The notes beneath the pieces are model-generated. The model had not been told where the DNA came from and ran no database searches. It saw nothing but the letters and a program-made list of their open reading frames with translations. Source: Proteobacteria bacterium UBA3413 (GTDB taxonomy: Bacteria > Pseudomonadota > Gammaproteobacteria > Magnimaribacterales > D2472). From it: a DNA stretch of 27,049 nucleotides. The stretch lies in contig DEOR01000057.1 of NCBI GenBank assembly GCA_002358345.1, forward strand, positions 15,686 through 42,734, in the 5' to 3' direction. A program made the translations under genes and the position numbers. Below are positions 1 to 6,986 of this stretch, piece after piece (position 1 is the stretch's first letter; each line of letters opens with the position of its first letter).

Positions 1-1953
1 GCAACCATGGATTGGATGGAGCAGGAGCAGGAGAGAGGTATTACTATTACTTCAGCTGCAACGACCTGTTTCTGGTCTGGTATGGAGCAACAGTTTCCTC
101 AACATAGAATTAACATCATTGATACTCCTGGTCACGTGGACTTTACCATTGAGGTAGAGAGATCTTTAAGAGTACTAGATGGTGCTGTGGTAGTTTTTTG
201 TGCTACATCCGGCGTTGAGCCTCAATCAGAAACTGTTTGGCGTCAAGCAGATAGATACGAAGTTCCAAGAATTGTTTTTGTTAATAAGATGGATAGAGCT
301 GGCGCTGACTTTTCTCGAGTCACAGCTCAGATAAAAGATCGACTAAAAGCTAATGTTGTCCCAATGCAATATAACATCGGATCTGAGGAGTCTTTTAAAG
401 GCGTGGTGGATCTTGTGAAGATGAAAGCCATCTTCTGGAATGAAGAAGATCAAGGGTTAACATTTGAAGAGAGAGAGATCCCAGAGGATATTCTTGCAAA
501 ATGCGAAGCTTTAAGAGAATCAATGATGGAGAGTGCTGCAGAGGCGAATGAAGATCTTTTGAATGTTTATCTTGAGAGCGGAGCGCTTTCGAATGACCAA
601 ATTAAAGAGGGCATCAGAATTAGAACTCTTGCTAACGAGATTATTCCAGCATTTTGTGGCTCTGCTTTTAAAAATAAAGGCGTGCAAGCAGTTCTTGATG
701 CTGCCATTGAATATCTACCAGCTCCAAATGAAGTCAAAGCTATCAAGGGAACTCTTCCTGATGATGAGGAGGCTGAGGTCTTTAGAGCATCTTCTGACGA
801 TGAGCCTTTCTCTGCTTTGGCTTTTAAGATTGCGACCGATCCATTCGTTGGGACCTTAACTTTTATTCGAGTTTACTCTGGTGTTCTTTCGGTTGGCGAT
901 GGGGTGATGAACTCTACGAAGCGGAAAAAGGAAAGAGTCGGTCGAATGGTTCAGATGCACGCAAATGAAAGGAATGAAATTAAAGAAATTAGAGCAGGAG
1001 ATATCGCCGCTTGCATTGGCTTAAAAGATGTTACAACTGGCGATACTCTTTGTGATCTCAAGGATCAAGTAGTTCTAGAGCGCATGAATTTTCCAGAGCC
1101 TGTTATTTCAGTTGCAGTGGAACCCAAAACGAAAGCTGACCAAGAGAAAATGGGTATTGCGCTAGGGAAGCTTGCGCAAGAAGACCCATCATTTAGAGTT
1201 CACACAGATGAAGAAACAGCTCAAACTATTATATCTGGTATGGGCGAACTGCATTTAGATGTTCTGGTGGATAGAATGAGAAGAGAGTTTGCTGTAGAGG
1301 CAAATATTGGGAAACCACAAGTGTCTTATCGTGAGACGATCAGGGACTCAATAGAGATTGAAGGAAAATTCGTAAAGCAGAGTGGCGGCAAGGGCCAGTA
1401 TGGCCATGTTTGGTTGAAACTAGAGCCCCTTGGTTTAGATGATGAGTACGAATTTGTCGACAAAATTGTTGGTGGATCAGTGCCTAAAGAATACATACCT
1501 GCGGTAGATAAAGGCATTCAAGAACAAATGAAAAATGGCGTAATAGCTGGGTATCCTTTGTTAGCACTTAGAGCCACTTTATATGATGGCTCATTCCATG
1601 ACGTAGATTCAAGTGAGATGGCATTCAAAATTGCTGGTTCCATGGCTCTTAAAGCAGGTTGCTTGAAGGCTAGACCAGTGCTATTGGAACCGATGATGTT
1701 GGTAGAAGTTGTGACACCTGAAGAGCACATGGGCGATGTGGTAGGAGATCTTAACCGCAGAAGGGGAATTATCTTGGGCATGGATGAAATTCCAACAGGT
1801 AAAACTGTTAGAACCGAAGTGCCACTTTCTGAGATGTTTGGTTATGCAACTGATCTCAGGTCAGCAACGCAGGGAAGAGCAAGTTTCTCCATGGAATTTC
1901 TTAAATATGCAGAAGTTCCGAACAATATTGCTGAACAGTTAAAATTAGTTTAA
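1..1953 (+). CDS. fusA: Elongation factor G (5'-truncated by window edge)
   Basis: EF-G is the translational GTPase that drives tRNA-mRNA translocation on the ribosome and, with RRF, ribosome recycling. The reading frame is open from base 1, so the ATG at 7 is an internal Met, in the conserved ATMDWMEQEQERGITITSAA switch region. About 54 N-terminal residues, including the P-loop, lie outside the window if the length matches the 704-residue E. coli protein. Visible motifs are the G2 threonines in ITITSAATT, G3 DTPGHVDFT, G4 NKMDR and G5 GSAFKNKG, followed by domains II-V ending at AEQLKLV. It is the last gene of a str-type operon (rpsL-rpsG-fusA expected upstream). No tuf gene follows, which is unusual for this locus. 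The gene looks intact apart from the window edge. Confidence 0.98.
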   Translation, partial: ATMDWMEQEQERGITITSAATTCFWSGMEQQFPQHRINIIDTPGHVDFTIEVERSLRVLDGAVVVFCATSGVEPQSETVWRQADRYEVPRIVFVNKMDRAGADFSRVTAQIKDRLKANVVPMQYNIGSEESFKGVVDLVKMKAIFWNEEDQGLTFEEREIPEDILAKCEALRESMMESAAEANEDLLNVYLESGALSNDQIKEGIRIRTLANEIIPAFCGSAFKNKGVQAVLDAAIEYLPAPNEVKAIKGTLPDDEEAEVFRASSDDEPFSALAFKIATDPFVGTLTFIRVYSGVLSVGDGVMNSTKRKKERVGRMVQMHANERNEIKEIRAGDIAACIGLKDVTTGDTLCDLKDQVVLERMNFPEPVISVAVEPKTKADQEKMGIALGKLAQEDPSFRVHTDEETAQTIISGMGELHLDVLVDRMRREFAVEANIGKPQVSYRETIRDSIEIEGKFVKQSGGKGQYGHVWLKLEPLGLDDEYEFVDKIVGGSVPKEYIPAVDKGIQEQMKNGVIAGYPLLALRATLYDGSFHDVDSSEMAFKIAGSMALKAGCLKARPVLLEPMMLVEVVTPEEHMGDVVGDLNRRRGIILGMDEIPTGKTVRTEVPLSEMFGYATDLRSATQGRASFSMEFLKYAEVPNNIAEQLKLV

Positions 1954-1971
1954 AACAATAGATTATAAATT

Positions 1972-1994
1972 CCCTAAATCTGTTGACATTAGGG
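1972..1994. repeat. Inverted repeat CCCTAA/TTAGGG around the S10 -35 box
   Basis: CCCTAA (1972-1977) and TTAGGG (1989-1994) are perfect inverted copies separated by 11 bp. The TTGACA -35 hexamer lies in the loop. No T-run follows, so it does not look like an intrinsic terminator for fusA. It could be an operator or a fusA 3' mRNA hairpin; function is inference. Confidence 0.4.
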
Positions 1995-2012
1995 GGCTTA
2001 GAGTCATAGAAT
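1983..2012 (+). promoter_or_regulatory. Probable sigma70 promoter of the S10-spc-alpha gene block
   Basis: TTGACA (1983-1988) matches the -35 consensus exactly. After an 18-bp spacer comes TAGAAT (2007-2012), five of six matches to TATAAT. The predicted start is near 2018-2020, giving a leader of only about 35 nt before the rpsJ TTG codon. That leaves no room for the long L4-binding attenuator leader known from E. coli S10 mRNA. The promoter sits in the only sizeable gap between fusA and rpsJ. Confidence 0.75.
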
Positions 2013-2054
2013 ACGCAGCATTTTGCTTAAAGCTTAATATAGGAAATATACAAA

Positions 2055-2366
2055 TTGGACAATCAATCAATAAGAATTCGCTTAAAAGCATTTGATTATC
2101 GCTTGATTGACGCTTCCACTAAATTGATAGTTGAGACCGCCAAGAAAACTGGCGCAATAGTGAAAGGGCCGATTCCACTGCCTGTAAAGAAAGAAAGAAC
2201 AACGATTTTAACGTCTCCGCATAAAGATAAAGATGCCAGAGACCAATATGAGATTAGAACATATAAGAGACTTATAGATATTGTAGAACCGACAGATAAA
2301 ACAGTTGATGCTTTAATGAAGCTAGACTTATCATCTGGGGTTGATGTGCAAATTAGCTTAAGCTAG
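2055..2366 (+). CDS. rpsJ: 30S ribosomal protein S10
   Basis: S10 is a small-subunit head protein, also known as NusE, the partner of NusB/NusG in antitermination. The 103 residues equal the E. coli length and the sequence aligns end to end (IRIRLKAFDYRLIDAST near the N-terminus; VDVQISLS at the end). The start is a TTG codon with AGGAA at 2041-2045, nine bases upstream. No in-frame ATG would give a correct N-terminus. It is the first gene after the strong promoter and the head of the ribosomal block. Its last coding bases and stop codon form one arm of a terminator-like hairpin. Confidence 0.97.
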   Translation: MDNQSIRIRLKAFDYRLIDASTKLIVETAKKTGAIVKGPIPLPVKKERTTILTSPHKDKDARDQYEIRTYKRLIDIVEPTDKTVDALMKLDLSSGVDVQISLS

Positions 2367-2379
2367 TTTGCATTTTTTT
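2347..2379 (+). terminator. Intrinsic-terminator-like hairpin between rpsJ and rplC
   Basis: TGCAAATTAGC (2347-2357) pairs with GCTAGTTTGCA (2362-2372), including one G-T wobble, around a TTAA loop. This gives an 11-bp stem, followed directly by seven Ts (2373-2379), the classic rho-independent layout. It overlaps the rpsJ stop (TAG 2364-2366) and sits inside a continuous ribosomal gene block, so it more likely acts as a partial terminator or attenuator than as an operon end. This reading is inference from the fold; no expression data are available. Confidence 0.6.
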
Positions 2380-2429
2380 AACGCTTAGCGGCCATAGAGG
2401 GTTATTAGCCCCGTAAAAAGGAGAATAAA

Positions 2430-3056
2430 TTGAGCATTGGCTTAGTTGGAAAAAAATCAGGTATGTCGAGACTTTTTCAAGAAGACGGCACTTCTGTTCC
2501 CGTAACTGTAATATCAGTTGCTGCAAATTTCGTAGCAGATATCAAAACCCACGAAAAGCATGGGTACAGTGCTGTAGTGGTTTCAAAAAATACCTCAAAA
2601 AACTTAACAAAATCTTCTACTGAATATTTTAAGAAGCAAAACCTCTCAAATGGGGAGCTTTTTGAATTTAGGACTGAGGCTACAGATGATCTTAAAATCG
2701 GGCATCATTTAACAGCGGACATATTTGAAGTTGGAAAAATGGTTGATGTTACTGGCACCTCAAAAGGTAAGGGTTATGCAGGTGTTATTAAGCGTCATAA
2801 TTTTGCAATGCAAGATGCCACGCATGGTAACTCGCTATCGCATAGGGCCCATGGCTCTATCGGCCAATGCCAGACACCTGGCAGAGTATGGAAAGGTAAG
2901 AAAATGTCTGGACACATGGGTCATGAAACAAAGACCATACAAAGTTTAGAGCTAATGGGCGCGGATATTGAAAACAACCTACTGTATGTAAAGGGAGCAG
3001 TTCCTGGTTTTAATGGCTCTACTCTTAAAATTACACCTGCGGTGAAACAAAGATGA
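2430..3056 (+). CDS. rplC: 50S ribosomal protein L3
   Basis: L3 is an early-assembly 50S protein that reaches the peptidyl-transferase centre. The 208 residues compare with 209 in E. coli. The N-terminus reads SIGLVGKKSGMSRLF and the central loop GSIGQCQTPGRVWKGKKMSGHMG-type segment is present, including the glutamine that PrmB methylates in E. coli. The start is TTG at 2430, with AAGGAG at 2418-2423 placed six bases upstream; the first ATG is 11 codons in and would remove conserved residues. It overlaps rplD by 4 nt (ATGA) and is preceded by the largest gap (63 bp) in the block. Confidence 0.97.
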   Translation: MSIGLVGKKSGMSRLFQEDGTSVPVTVISVAANFVADIKTHEKHGYSAVVVSKNTSKNLTKSSTEYFKKQNLSNGELFEFRTEATDDLKIGHHLTADIFEVGKMVDVTGTSKGKGYAGVIKRHNFAMQDATHGNSLSHRAHGSIGQCQTPGRVWKGKKMSGHMGHETKTIQSLELMGADIENNLLYVKGAVPGFNGSTLKITPAVKQR

Positions 3057-3664
3057 AATTAGACATACTCAATACTGAAAACAAAAAAGAGGACCTTCAG
3101 ATCTCTGAATCAACCTTTGGAAAAGCTTTCAATGAGACGCTTGTTCATCAGGCAGTAGTGACATATCTAGCTGGTTCAAGACAAGGTTCTCATAAGCAAA
3201 AAACTAGATCAGAAGTTCGCGGAGGCGGCAGAAAGCCATACGCTCAAAAAGGAACCGGTCGAGCTAGAGCAGGTACTATTCGAAGTCCAATCTGGAGAGG
3301 TGGTGGAGTAGCATTTGCAGCAACCCCTAGAGATTACTCTAAGAAAATTAATAAAAAAATGTATCGAGCAGCAATTAGCTCAATTTTCTCTGAACTCCAT
3401 CGCAACGAGAGATTGGTGGCGATAGAGCAGCCAAAGTTTGAAACGCCCAAAACAAAAGAAATGAGCGCATTCCTCAAACAGTTTAACCTAGGAAAAGTAC
3501 TAATTATTTTAGATGAGATGGATACAAACCTATATCTTTCAGCAAGAAATATACCTCATGTAGAGGTTGTAACCGTTAAAGAGATTAACCCAGTTATTTT
3601 ATTGAGATCTGAGAAAGTAGCTGTTACACCGGCTGCGTTCAAGTTAATCGAGGCATGGGTTTAA
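3053..3664 (+). CDS. rplD: 50S ribosomal protein L4
   Basis: L4 lines the peptide exit tunnel through a long loop, seen here as the Arg/Gly-rich segment RSEVRGGGRKPYAQKGTGRA, followed by SPIWRGGGVAFA. The length is 203 residues (201 in E. coli). In E. coli L4 also represses its own operon by binding the S10 leader. No such leader fits upstream of rpsJ here, so any autoregulation must use another site. It starts inside the rplC stop (4-nt overlap) and ends one base into the rplW start, indicating translational coupling on both sides. Confidence 0.97.
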   Translation: MKLDILNTENKKEDLQISESTFGKAFNETLVHQAVVTYLAGSRQGSHKQKTRSEVRGGGRKPYAQKGTGRARAGTIRSPIWRGGGVAFAATPRDYSKKINKKMYRAAISSIFSELHRNERLVAIEQPKFETPKTKEMSAFLKQFNLGKVLIILDEMDTNLYLSARNIPHVEVVTVKEINPVILLRSEKVAVTPAAFKLIEAWV

Positions 3665-3957
3665 TGAATAAAGAAAAGCTATTAACCCTGATTCAGTCTC
3701 CTTACATTACAGAGAAATCTACAGCTGCAGGAGAACTAAATCAAATGGTATTTAAGGTTGCTCTGACAGCCAACAAGCTAGAAATAAAAAAAGCAGTTGA
3801 GCAATTATTTAATGTCAAAGTTGAAAGAGTTACAACTGCCACGCAGAAGGGCAAGTTAAAAAGAAATAAATTTGGTATATACAAAAGATCTGATTTCAAA
3901 AAAGCTTTTGTATCACTTAAAGAAGGCTCAGAAATTCAATTCGAAGGTATTAATTAA
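3664..3957 (+). CDS. rplW: 50S ribosomal protein L23
   Basis: L23 sits at the tunnel exit and docks trigger factor, SRP and the Sec translocon. I chose the ATG at 3664, which overlaps the rplD stop by one base (TAATG) and gives 97 residues. The N-terminus MNKEKLLTLIQSPYITEKS aligns with the E. coli start (100 residues). An in-frame ATG three codons earlier (3655) lies inside rplD and would add only MGL. GAGG at about 3650-3653 can serve as its ribosome binding site. The conserved C-terminal RSDFKKAFVSLKEG is present. Confidence 0.95.
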   Translation: MNKEKLLTLIQSPYITEKSTAAGELNQMVFKVALTANKLEIKKAVEQLFNVKVERVTTATQKGKLKRNKFGIYKRSDFKKAFVSLKEGSEIQFEGIN

Positions 3958-3959
3958 TC

Positions 3960-4787
3960 ATGGCAGTTATTAAAGCGAAACCAACGAGTCCAGGAAGAAG
4001 GGGAGTCATCTCGATAAAATCTGATTTGCATAAAGGCAAGCCACATAAACCCTTGCTTGAAAAAAAATCTAAAAACGGTGGACGTAACAATAATGGTCGC
4101 ATCACTGTAAGACACCAAGGCGGCGGTCATAAACAGCATTATAGAATCATAGACTTTAAGAGAAATAAGTTTGATGTACCTGCTGTAATTGAAACTATTG
4201 AATACGACCCTAATAGATCAGCTCACTTAGCCCTTTTAAAGTACGCTGATGGCGAAAGACGATATATTATTGCTCCTGGTAAAATACAAGTAGGTGATCC
4301 AGTCCTTTCAGCTGACCAGACTGAAATAAAGCCTGGAAATTGCATGAAGTTATTAAATATTCCACTGGGTACTACCATTCATTGTGTTGAGATGAAGCCA
4401 GGCAAGGGCGCTCAGATAGCCAGAAGTGCAGGCACATCCGCTAGATTAATTGCTAAAGAAGGTATTTACGCAACTTTAAGACTTCAATCTGGCGAGATGA
4501 GAAAAATATTATCTGAGTGCAGAGCAACTATTGGAACAGTCTCAAACCAAGAAAATAATTTACGATCACTTGGTAAAGCTGGCGCAAAAAGATGGAGAGG
4601 CATAAGGCCTTCCGTTAGGGGCGTAGCTATGAACCCAGTAGATCATCCACATGGTGGCGGTGAGGGTAGAACTTCAGGCGGAAGACATCCTTCAACTCCA
4701 TGGGGAATCCCAACCAAAGGTTATAAAACTAGAAAAAATCAAAGAACGGATGATTTGATTGTTCGAAGAAGAGCTAAGAGGAAATAA
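3960..4787 (+). CDS. rplB: 50S ribosomal protein L2
   Basis: L2 is one of the most conserved 50S proteins; it is needed for subunit association and peptidyl-transferase activity. The 275 residues compare with 273 in E. coli. The C-terminal signature DHPHGGGEGRTSGGRHPSTP, with the functionally important histidine, is intact, as is the basic tail ending RRRAKRK. It begins two bases after rplW and is followed five bases later by rpsS, as in E. coli. Confidence 0.98.
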   Translation: MAVIKAKPTSPGRRGVISIKSDLHKGKPHKPLLEKKSKNGGRNNNGRITVRHQGGGHKQHYRIIDFKRNKFDVPAVIETIEYDPNRSAHLALLKYADGERRYIIAPGKIQVGDPVLSADQTEIKPGNCMKLLNIPLGTTIHCVEMKPGKGAQIARSAGTSARLIAKEGIYATLRLQSGEMRKILSECRATIGTVSNQENNLRSLGKAGAKRWRGIRPSVRGVAMNPVDHPHGGGEGRTSGGRHPSTPWGIPTKGYKTRKNQRTDDLIVRRRAKRK

Positions 4788-4792
4788 TATTC

Positions 4793-5065
4793 ATGCCTAG
4801 ATCACTTAAAAAAGGACCATTCATTGATTTATCATTACAGAAAGCTGTTGATAAGGCGATCACTGAAAATAGTAAGAAGCCAATCAAAACTTGGTCAAGA
4901 AGATCGATGATTAGCCCCACCATGGTTGGGCTGACGATCTCTGTACACAACGGTAGGCAGCATATTCCAGTATTTATCAATGAAGATATGGTCGGCCATA
5001 AACTAGGTGAATTTGCTATCACTAGAACCTTTAGAATGCATTCAGGCGACAGGAAGTCAAAATAA
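4793..5065 (+). CDS. rpsS: 30S ribosomal protein S19
   Basis: S19 is a head protein that forms a heterodimer with S13 and contacts A-site tRNA. It is 90 residues long (92 in E. coli). The start MPRSLKKGPFIDLSL is the family's highly conserved N-terminus, and the HKLGEFAITRTFRMHSGDRK-type core is present. GAGGAA upstream, at the end of rplB, is a plausible ribosome binding site. The stop overlaps the rplV ATG by one base. Confidence 0.97.
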   Translation: MPRSLKKGPFIDLSLQKAVDKAITENSKKPIKTWSRRSMISPTMVGLTISVHNGRQHIPVFINEDMVGHKLGEFAITRTFRMHSGDRKSK

Positions 5066-5403
5066 TGGAAACAAGAGCTTATTTAAAGGGAACACGATTA
5101 TCTGCTCAAAAAGCTGGTTTAGTCGCTGATGTAGTTCGCGGTAAATCCGTTGGGGCTGCCATGGATTTTTTATCTTTCCATAAGCAGAAAGCTTCAGAAG
5201 TAATAAAAAAACTTCTTGAATCAGCAATCGCAAATGCAGAAAACAATAATAAAGCTAATATTGATTCATTGGTTGTGAAGTCAATTATTGTTAATCAAGG
5301 CATGAGGTTAAAAAGAATGAAGCCAAGGGCTAGAGGAAGAGCAGACAGGATTATGAAACCTAGCTGCCATATAGAAATTATCTTATCGGATCAGGAGAAA
5401 TAA
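5065..5403 (+). CDS. rplV: 50S ribosomal protein L22
   Basis: L22 lines the exit tunnel with an extended beta-hairpin, the site of macrolide-resistance changes in other bacteria. Here that loop corresponds to the NQGMRLKRMKPRARGRADRI segment near the C-terminus and shows no obvious deletion. The length is 112 residues (110 in E. coli). It shares one base with rpsS upstream and one with rpsC downstream, so it is probably translationally coupled on both sides. Confidence 0.97.
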   Translation: METRAYLKGTRLSAQKAGLVADVVRGKSVGAAMDFLSFHKQKASEVIKKLLESAIANAENNNKANIDSLVVKSIIVNQGMRLKRMKPRARGRADRIMKPSCHIEIILSDQEK

Positions 5404-6062
5404 TGGGCCAAAAAGTACATCCAATTGGTTTTCGTCTTGGCGTCATTAAGAAACACAATGCATTGTGGTATGCGAAGGGCAAGGCATTTAAAATAAATTT
5501 AATCGAAGACTTAAAAGTTAGAAACTATATTAAAGATAGATTAAAGTTCTCTTCAATTAGCAGAGTAGATCTTGAGAGATCAGCTCAAACCTTCACAGTT
5601 AATATTCATACTTCAAGACCCGGCATTATTATCGGGAAAAAAGGAGAAGAAATTGAGTCGCTAAAGTCAGCTATTCAAAAGCTTGTTACTCAAACAGTAC
5701 AAATTAACATCAAGGAAGTCAGAAAGCCTGATTTGGATGCGACCATATTAGCAGAAGGCATTGCGCAGCAACTTGAAAGAAGAGTTCAATTCAGAAGGGC
5801 TATGAAGAGAGCAGTTCAAAGTGCTATGAGACAAGGCGCCAAGGGAATTAGAACAGAGGTTTCAGGCAGATTAGGTGGAGCAGAAATAGCTCGGTCAGAA
5901 TGGTACAGAGAAGGCCAAGTACCATTGCATACATTAAGAGCAAACATAGACTACGGCGTTGCTGAAGCTTTAACTACATACGGGCTAATTGGCGTAAAGG
6001 TACATGTTTATACGGGTGAAATTTTAGGCGATCCTTTTAAAGATGAGGATCAAGGAAGTTAA
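5403..6062 (+). CDS. rpsC: 30S ribosomal protein S3
   Basis: S3 lies at the mRNA entry channel and helps unwind mRNA together with S4 and S5. At 219 residues it is about 14 shorter than the E. coli protein, the difference being at the C-terminal tail, which ends DPFKDEDQGS. The KH domain motif GIIIGKKGEEIESL and the N-terminal MGQKVHPIGFRLG are present. AGGAG at 5393-5397 gives a strong ribosome binding site inside the end of rplV. Confidence 0.97.
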   Translation: MGQKVHPIGFRLGVIKKHNALWYAKGKAFKINLIEDLKVRNYIKDRLKFSSISRVDLERSAQTFTVNIHTSRPGIIIGKKGEEIESLKSAIQKLVTQTVQINIKEVRKPDLDATILAEGIAQQLERRVQFRRAMKRAVQSAMRQGAKGIRTEVSGRLGGAEIARSEWYREGQVPLHTLRANIDYGVAEALTTYGLIGVKVHVYTGEILGDPFKDEDQGS

Positions 6063-6064
6063 TT

Positions 6065-6475
6065 ATGTTACAGCCAAAACAAACAAAATTTAGAAAGATG
6101 CACAAAGGTCGCAATAGAGGCCTAGCTCAATCAGGCAATTCTATTGCATTTGGTGAGTATGCTCTTAAAGCAACTACGCGGGGCAGAATTACTGCCAGAC
6201 AGATTGAGTCAGCAAGAAGAGCGATGACTAGATCTATTAAGCGTGGAGGAAATATTTGGATACGTATTTTCCCAGACAAACCAATATCTAAAAAACCACT
6301 AGAAGTGAGAATGGGTAAGGGCAAGGGTAATGTTGAGTACTGGGTTAGTTTAGTCCAGCCTGGAACTGTTTTATATGAGATGGCAGGTATTTCCGAGGAA
6401 ATTGCAAGAGAAGCATTTAAGCTTGCTGCTGCTAAGTTACCTGTTAGAACTACTTTTATTAAGAAGGCATTATAG
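6065..6475 (+). CDS. rplP: 50S ribosomal protein L16
   Basis: L16 contacts the elbow of A-site tRNA and completes late 50S assembly. The 136 residues equal the E. coli length. The loop VRMGKGKGNVEYWV is conserved and contains the arginine that is hydroxylated by RoxA/YcfD in E. coli. AAGGA just upstream, inside the end of rpsC, is a good ribosome binding site, and only two bases separate the genes on either side. Confidence 0.97.
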   Translation: MLQPKQTKFRKMHKGRNRGLAQSGNSIAFGEYALKATTRGRITARQIESARRAMTRSIKRGGNIWIRIFPDKPISKKPLEVRMGKGKGNVEYWVSLVQPGTVLYEMAGISEEIAREAFKLAAAKLPVRTTFIKKAL

Positions 6476-6477
6476 AA

Positions 6478-6696
6478 ATGGCAAAGTTAACAAATGATTT
6501 AAAAGATTTACGTAGCAAGAATCTCAAGGATCTTGAGAGTCTTGTGCTTGAAATAAGAGAAAATCAATTTAAAAATAGAATGAAGCATAAAACAGGGCAG
6601 CTTAATGAATCGCATTTGCTTACAGCTGATCGAAAAAAGATTGCTAAAATAAAAACAGTTATTAATGAAAAGAAATCTGAGGAAGAATCTGCATGA
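6478..6696 (+). CDS. rpmC: 50S ribosomal protein L29
   Basis: L29 is a small helical-hairpin protein next to L23 at the tunnel exit. It is 72 residues long, about nine more than in E. coli. The core LRSKNLKDLESLVLEIRENQF and the RKKIAKIKTVINEK helix are recognisable. The extra residues are an acidic C-terminal tail (KKSEEESA). It overlaps rpsQ by 4 nt (ATGA). Confidence 0.95.
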   Translation: MAKLTNDLKDLRSKNLKDLESLVLEIRENQFKNRMKHKTGQLNESHLLTADRKKIAKIKTVINEKKSEEESA

Positions 6697-6986
6697 GTAC
6701 TAACCCACGCCAGCTAACGGGCATTGTGATCAGCGACAAGGCAAATAAAACAATCACAGTAAAGATTGAAAGAAAGGTTAAGCATCCTACCTATGGAAAA
6801 ATTATGACGCGTTCAACTAAAGTGCATGCGCATGATGAGCTAAATTCAGCAAAAATTGGTGATTTGGTCACAGTTCAAGAGTGTAGACCTTTGTCTAAAT
6901 CTAAAACATGGATGTTACTTTCAGAAACTACAGAAACTACAGAAACTGTTTCGGATGCAACTATCTCTGGAGAAAATCAATCATGA
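6693..6986 (+). CDS. rpsQ: 30S ribosomal protein S17 with extended C-terminal tail
   Basis: S17 is an OB-fold primary 16S rRNA-binding protein. The core (RQLTGIVISDKANKTITVKI, then HPTYGKIMTRSTKVHAHDE and QECRPLSKSKTWML) matches E. coli S17, which is 84 residues long. Here the protein has 97 residues. The added tail is rich in Ser, Glu and Thr and contains a short Glu-Thr-Thr repeat encoded by a 9-bp tandem repeat. GAGGAA near 6680 is the likely ribosome binding site. The stop overlaps the rplN ATG by 4 nt, so there is no space for a separate spc-operon promoter such as E. coli has here. Confidence 0.96.
   Translation: MSTNPRQLTGIVISDKANKTITVKIERKVKHPTYGKIMTRSTKVHAHDELNSAKIGDLVTVQECRPLSKSKTWMLLSETTETTETVSDATISGENQS
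6922..6948 (+). repeat. Three tandem copies of a 9-bp unit in the rpsQ tail
   Basis: CAGAAACTA occurs at 6922-6930 and 6931-6939, followed by CAGAAACTG at 6940-6948. It is in frame and encodes the Glu-Thr-Thr repeat of the S17 tail. Length changes by whole units would keep the frame. Confidence 0.9.

Noticed and set aside
4774..5022. Minus-strand open frames opposite ribosomal genes
   Set aside because: No family similarity and full overlap with conserved genes; typical antisense shadows.
6908..6982. N-terminal extension of L14 in an open frame
   Set aside because: It lies wholly inside rpsQ in another frame and does not match L14; the ATG at 6983 fits the family start. The same reasoning removed extensions of rpsD (13201-13245), rplQ (14834-14857), rplU (22988-23029) and rpsT (24897-24935).
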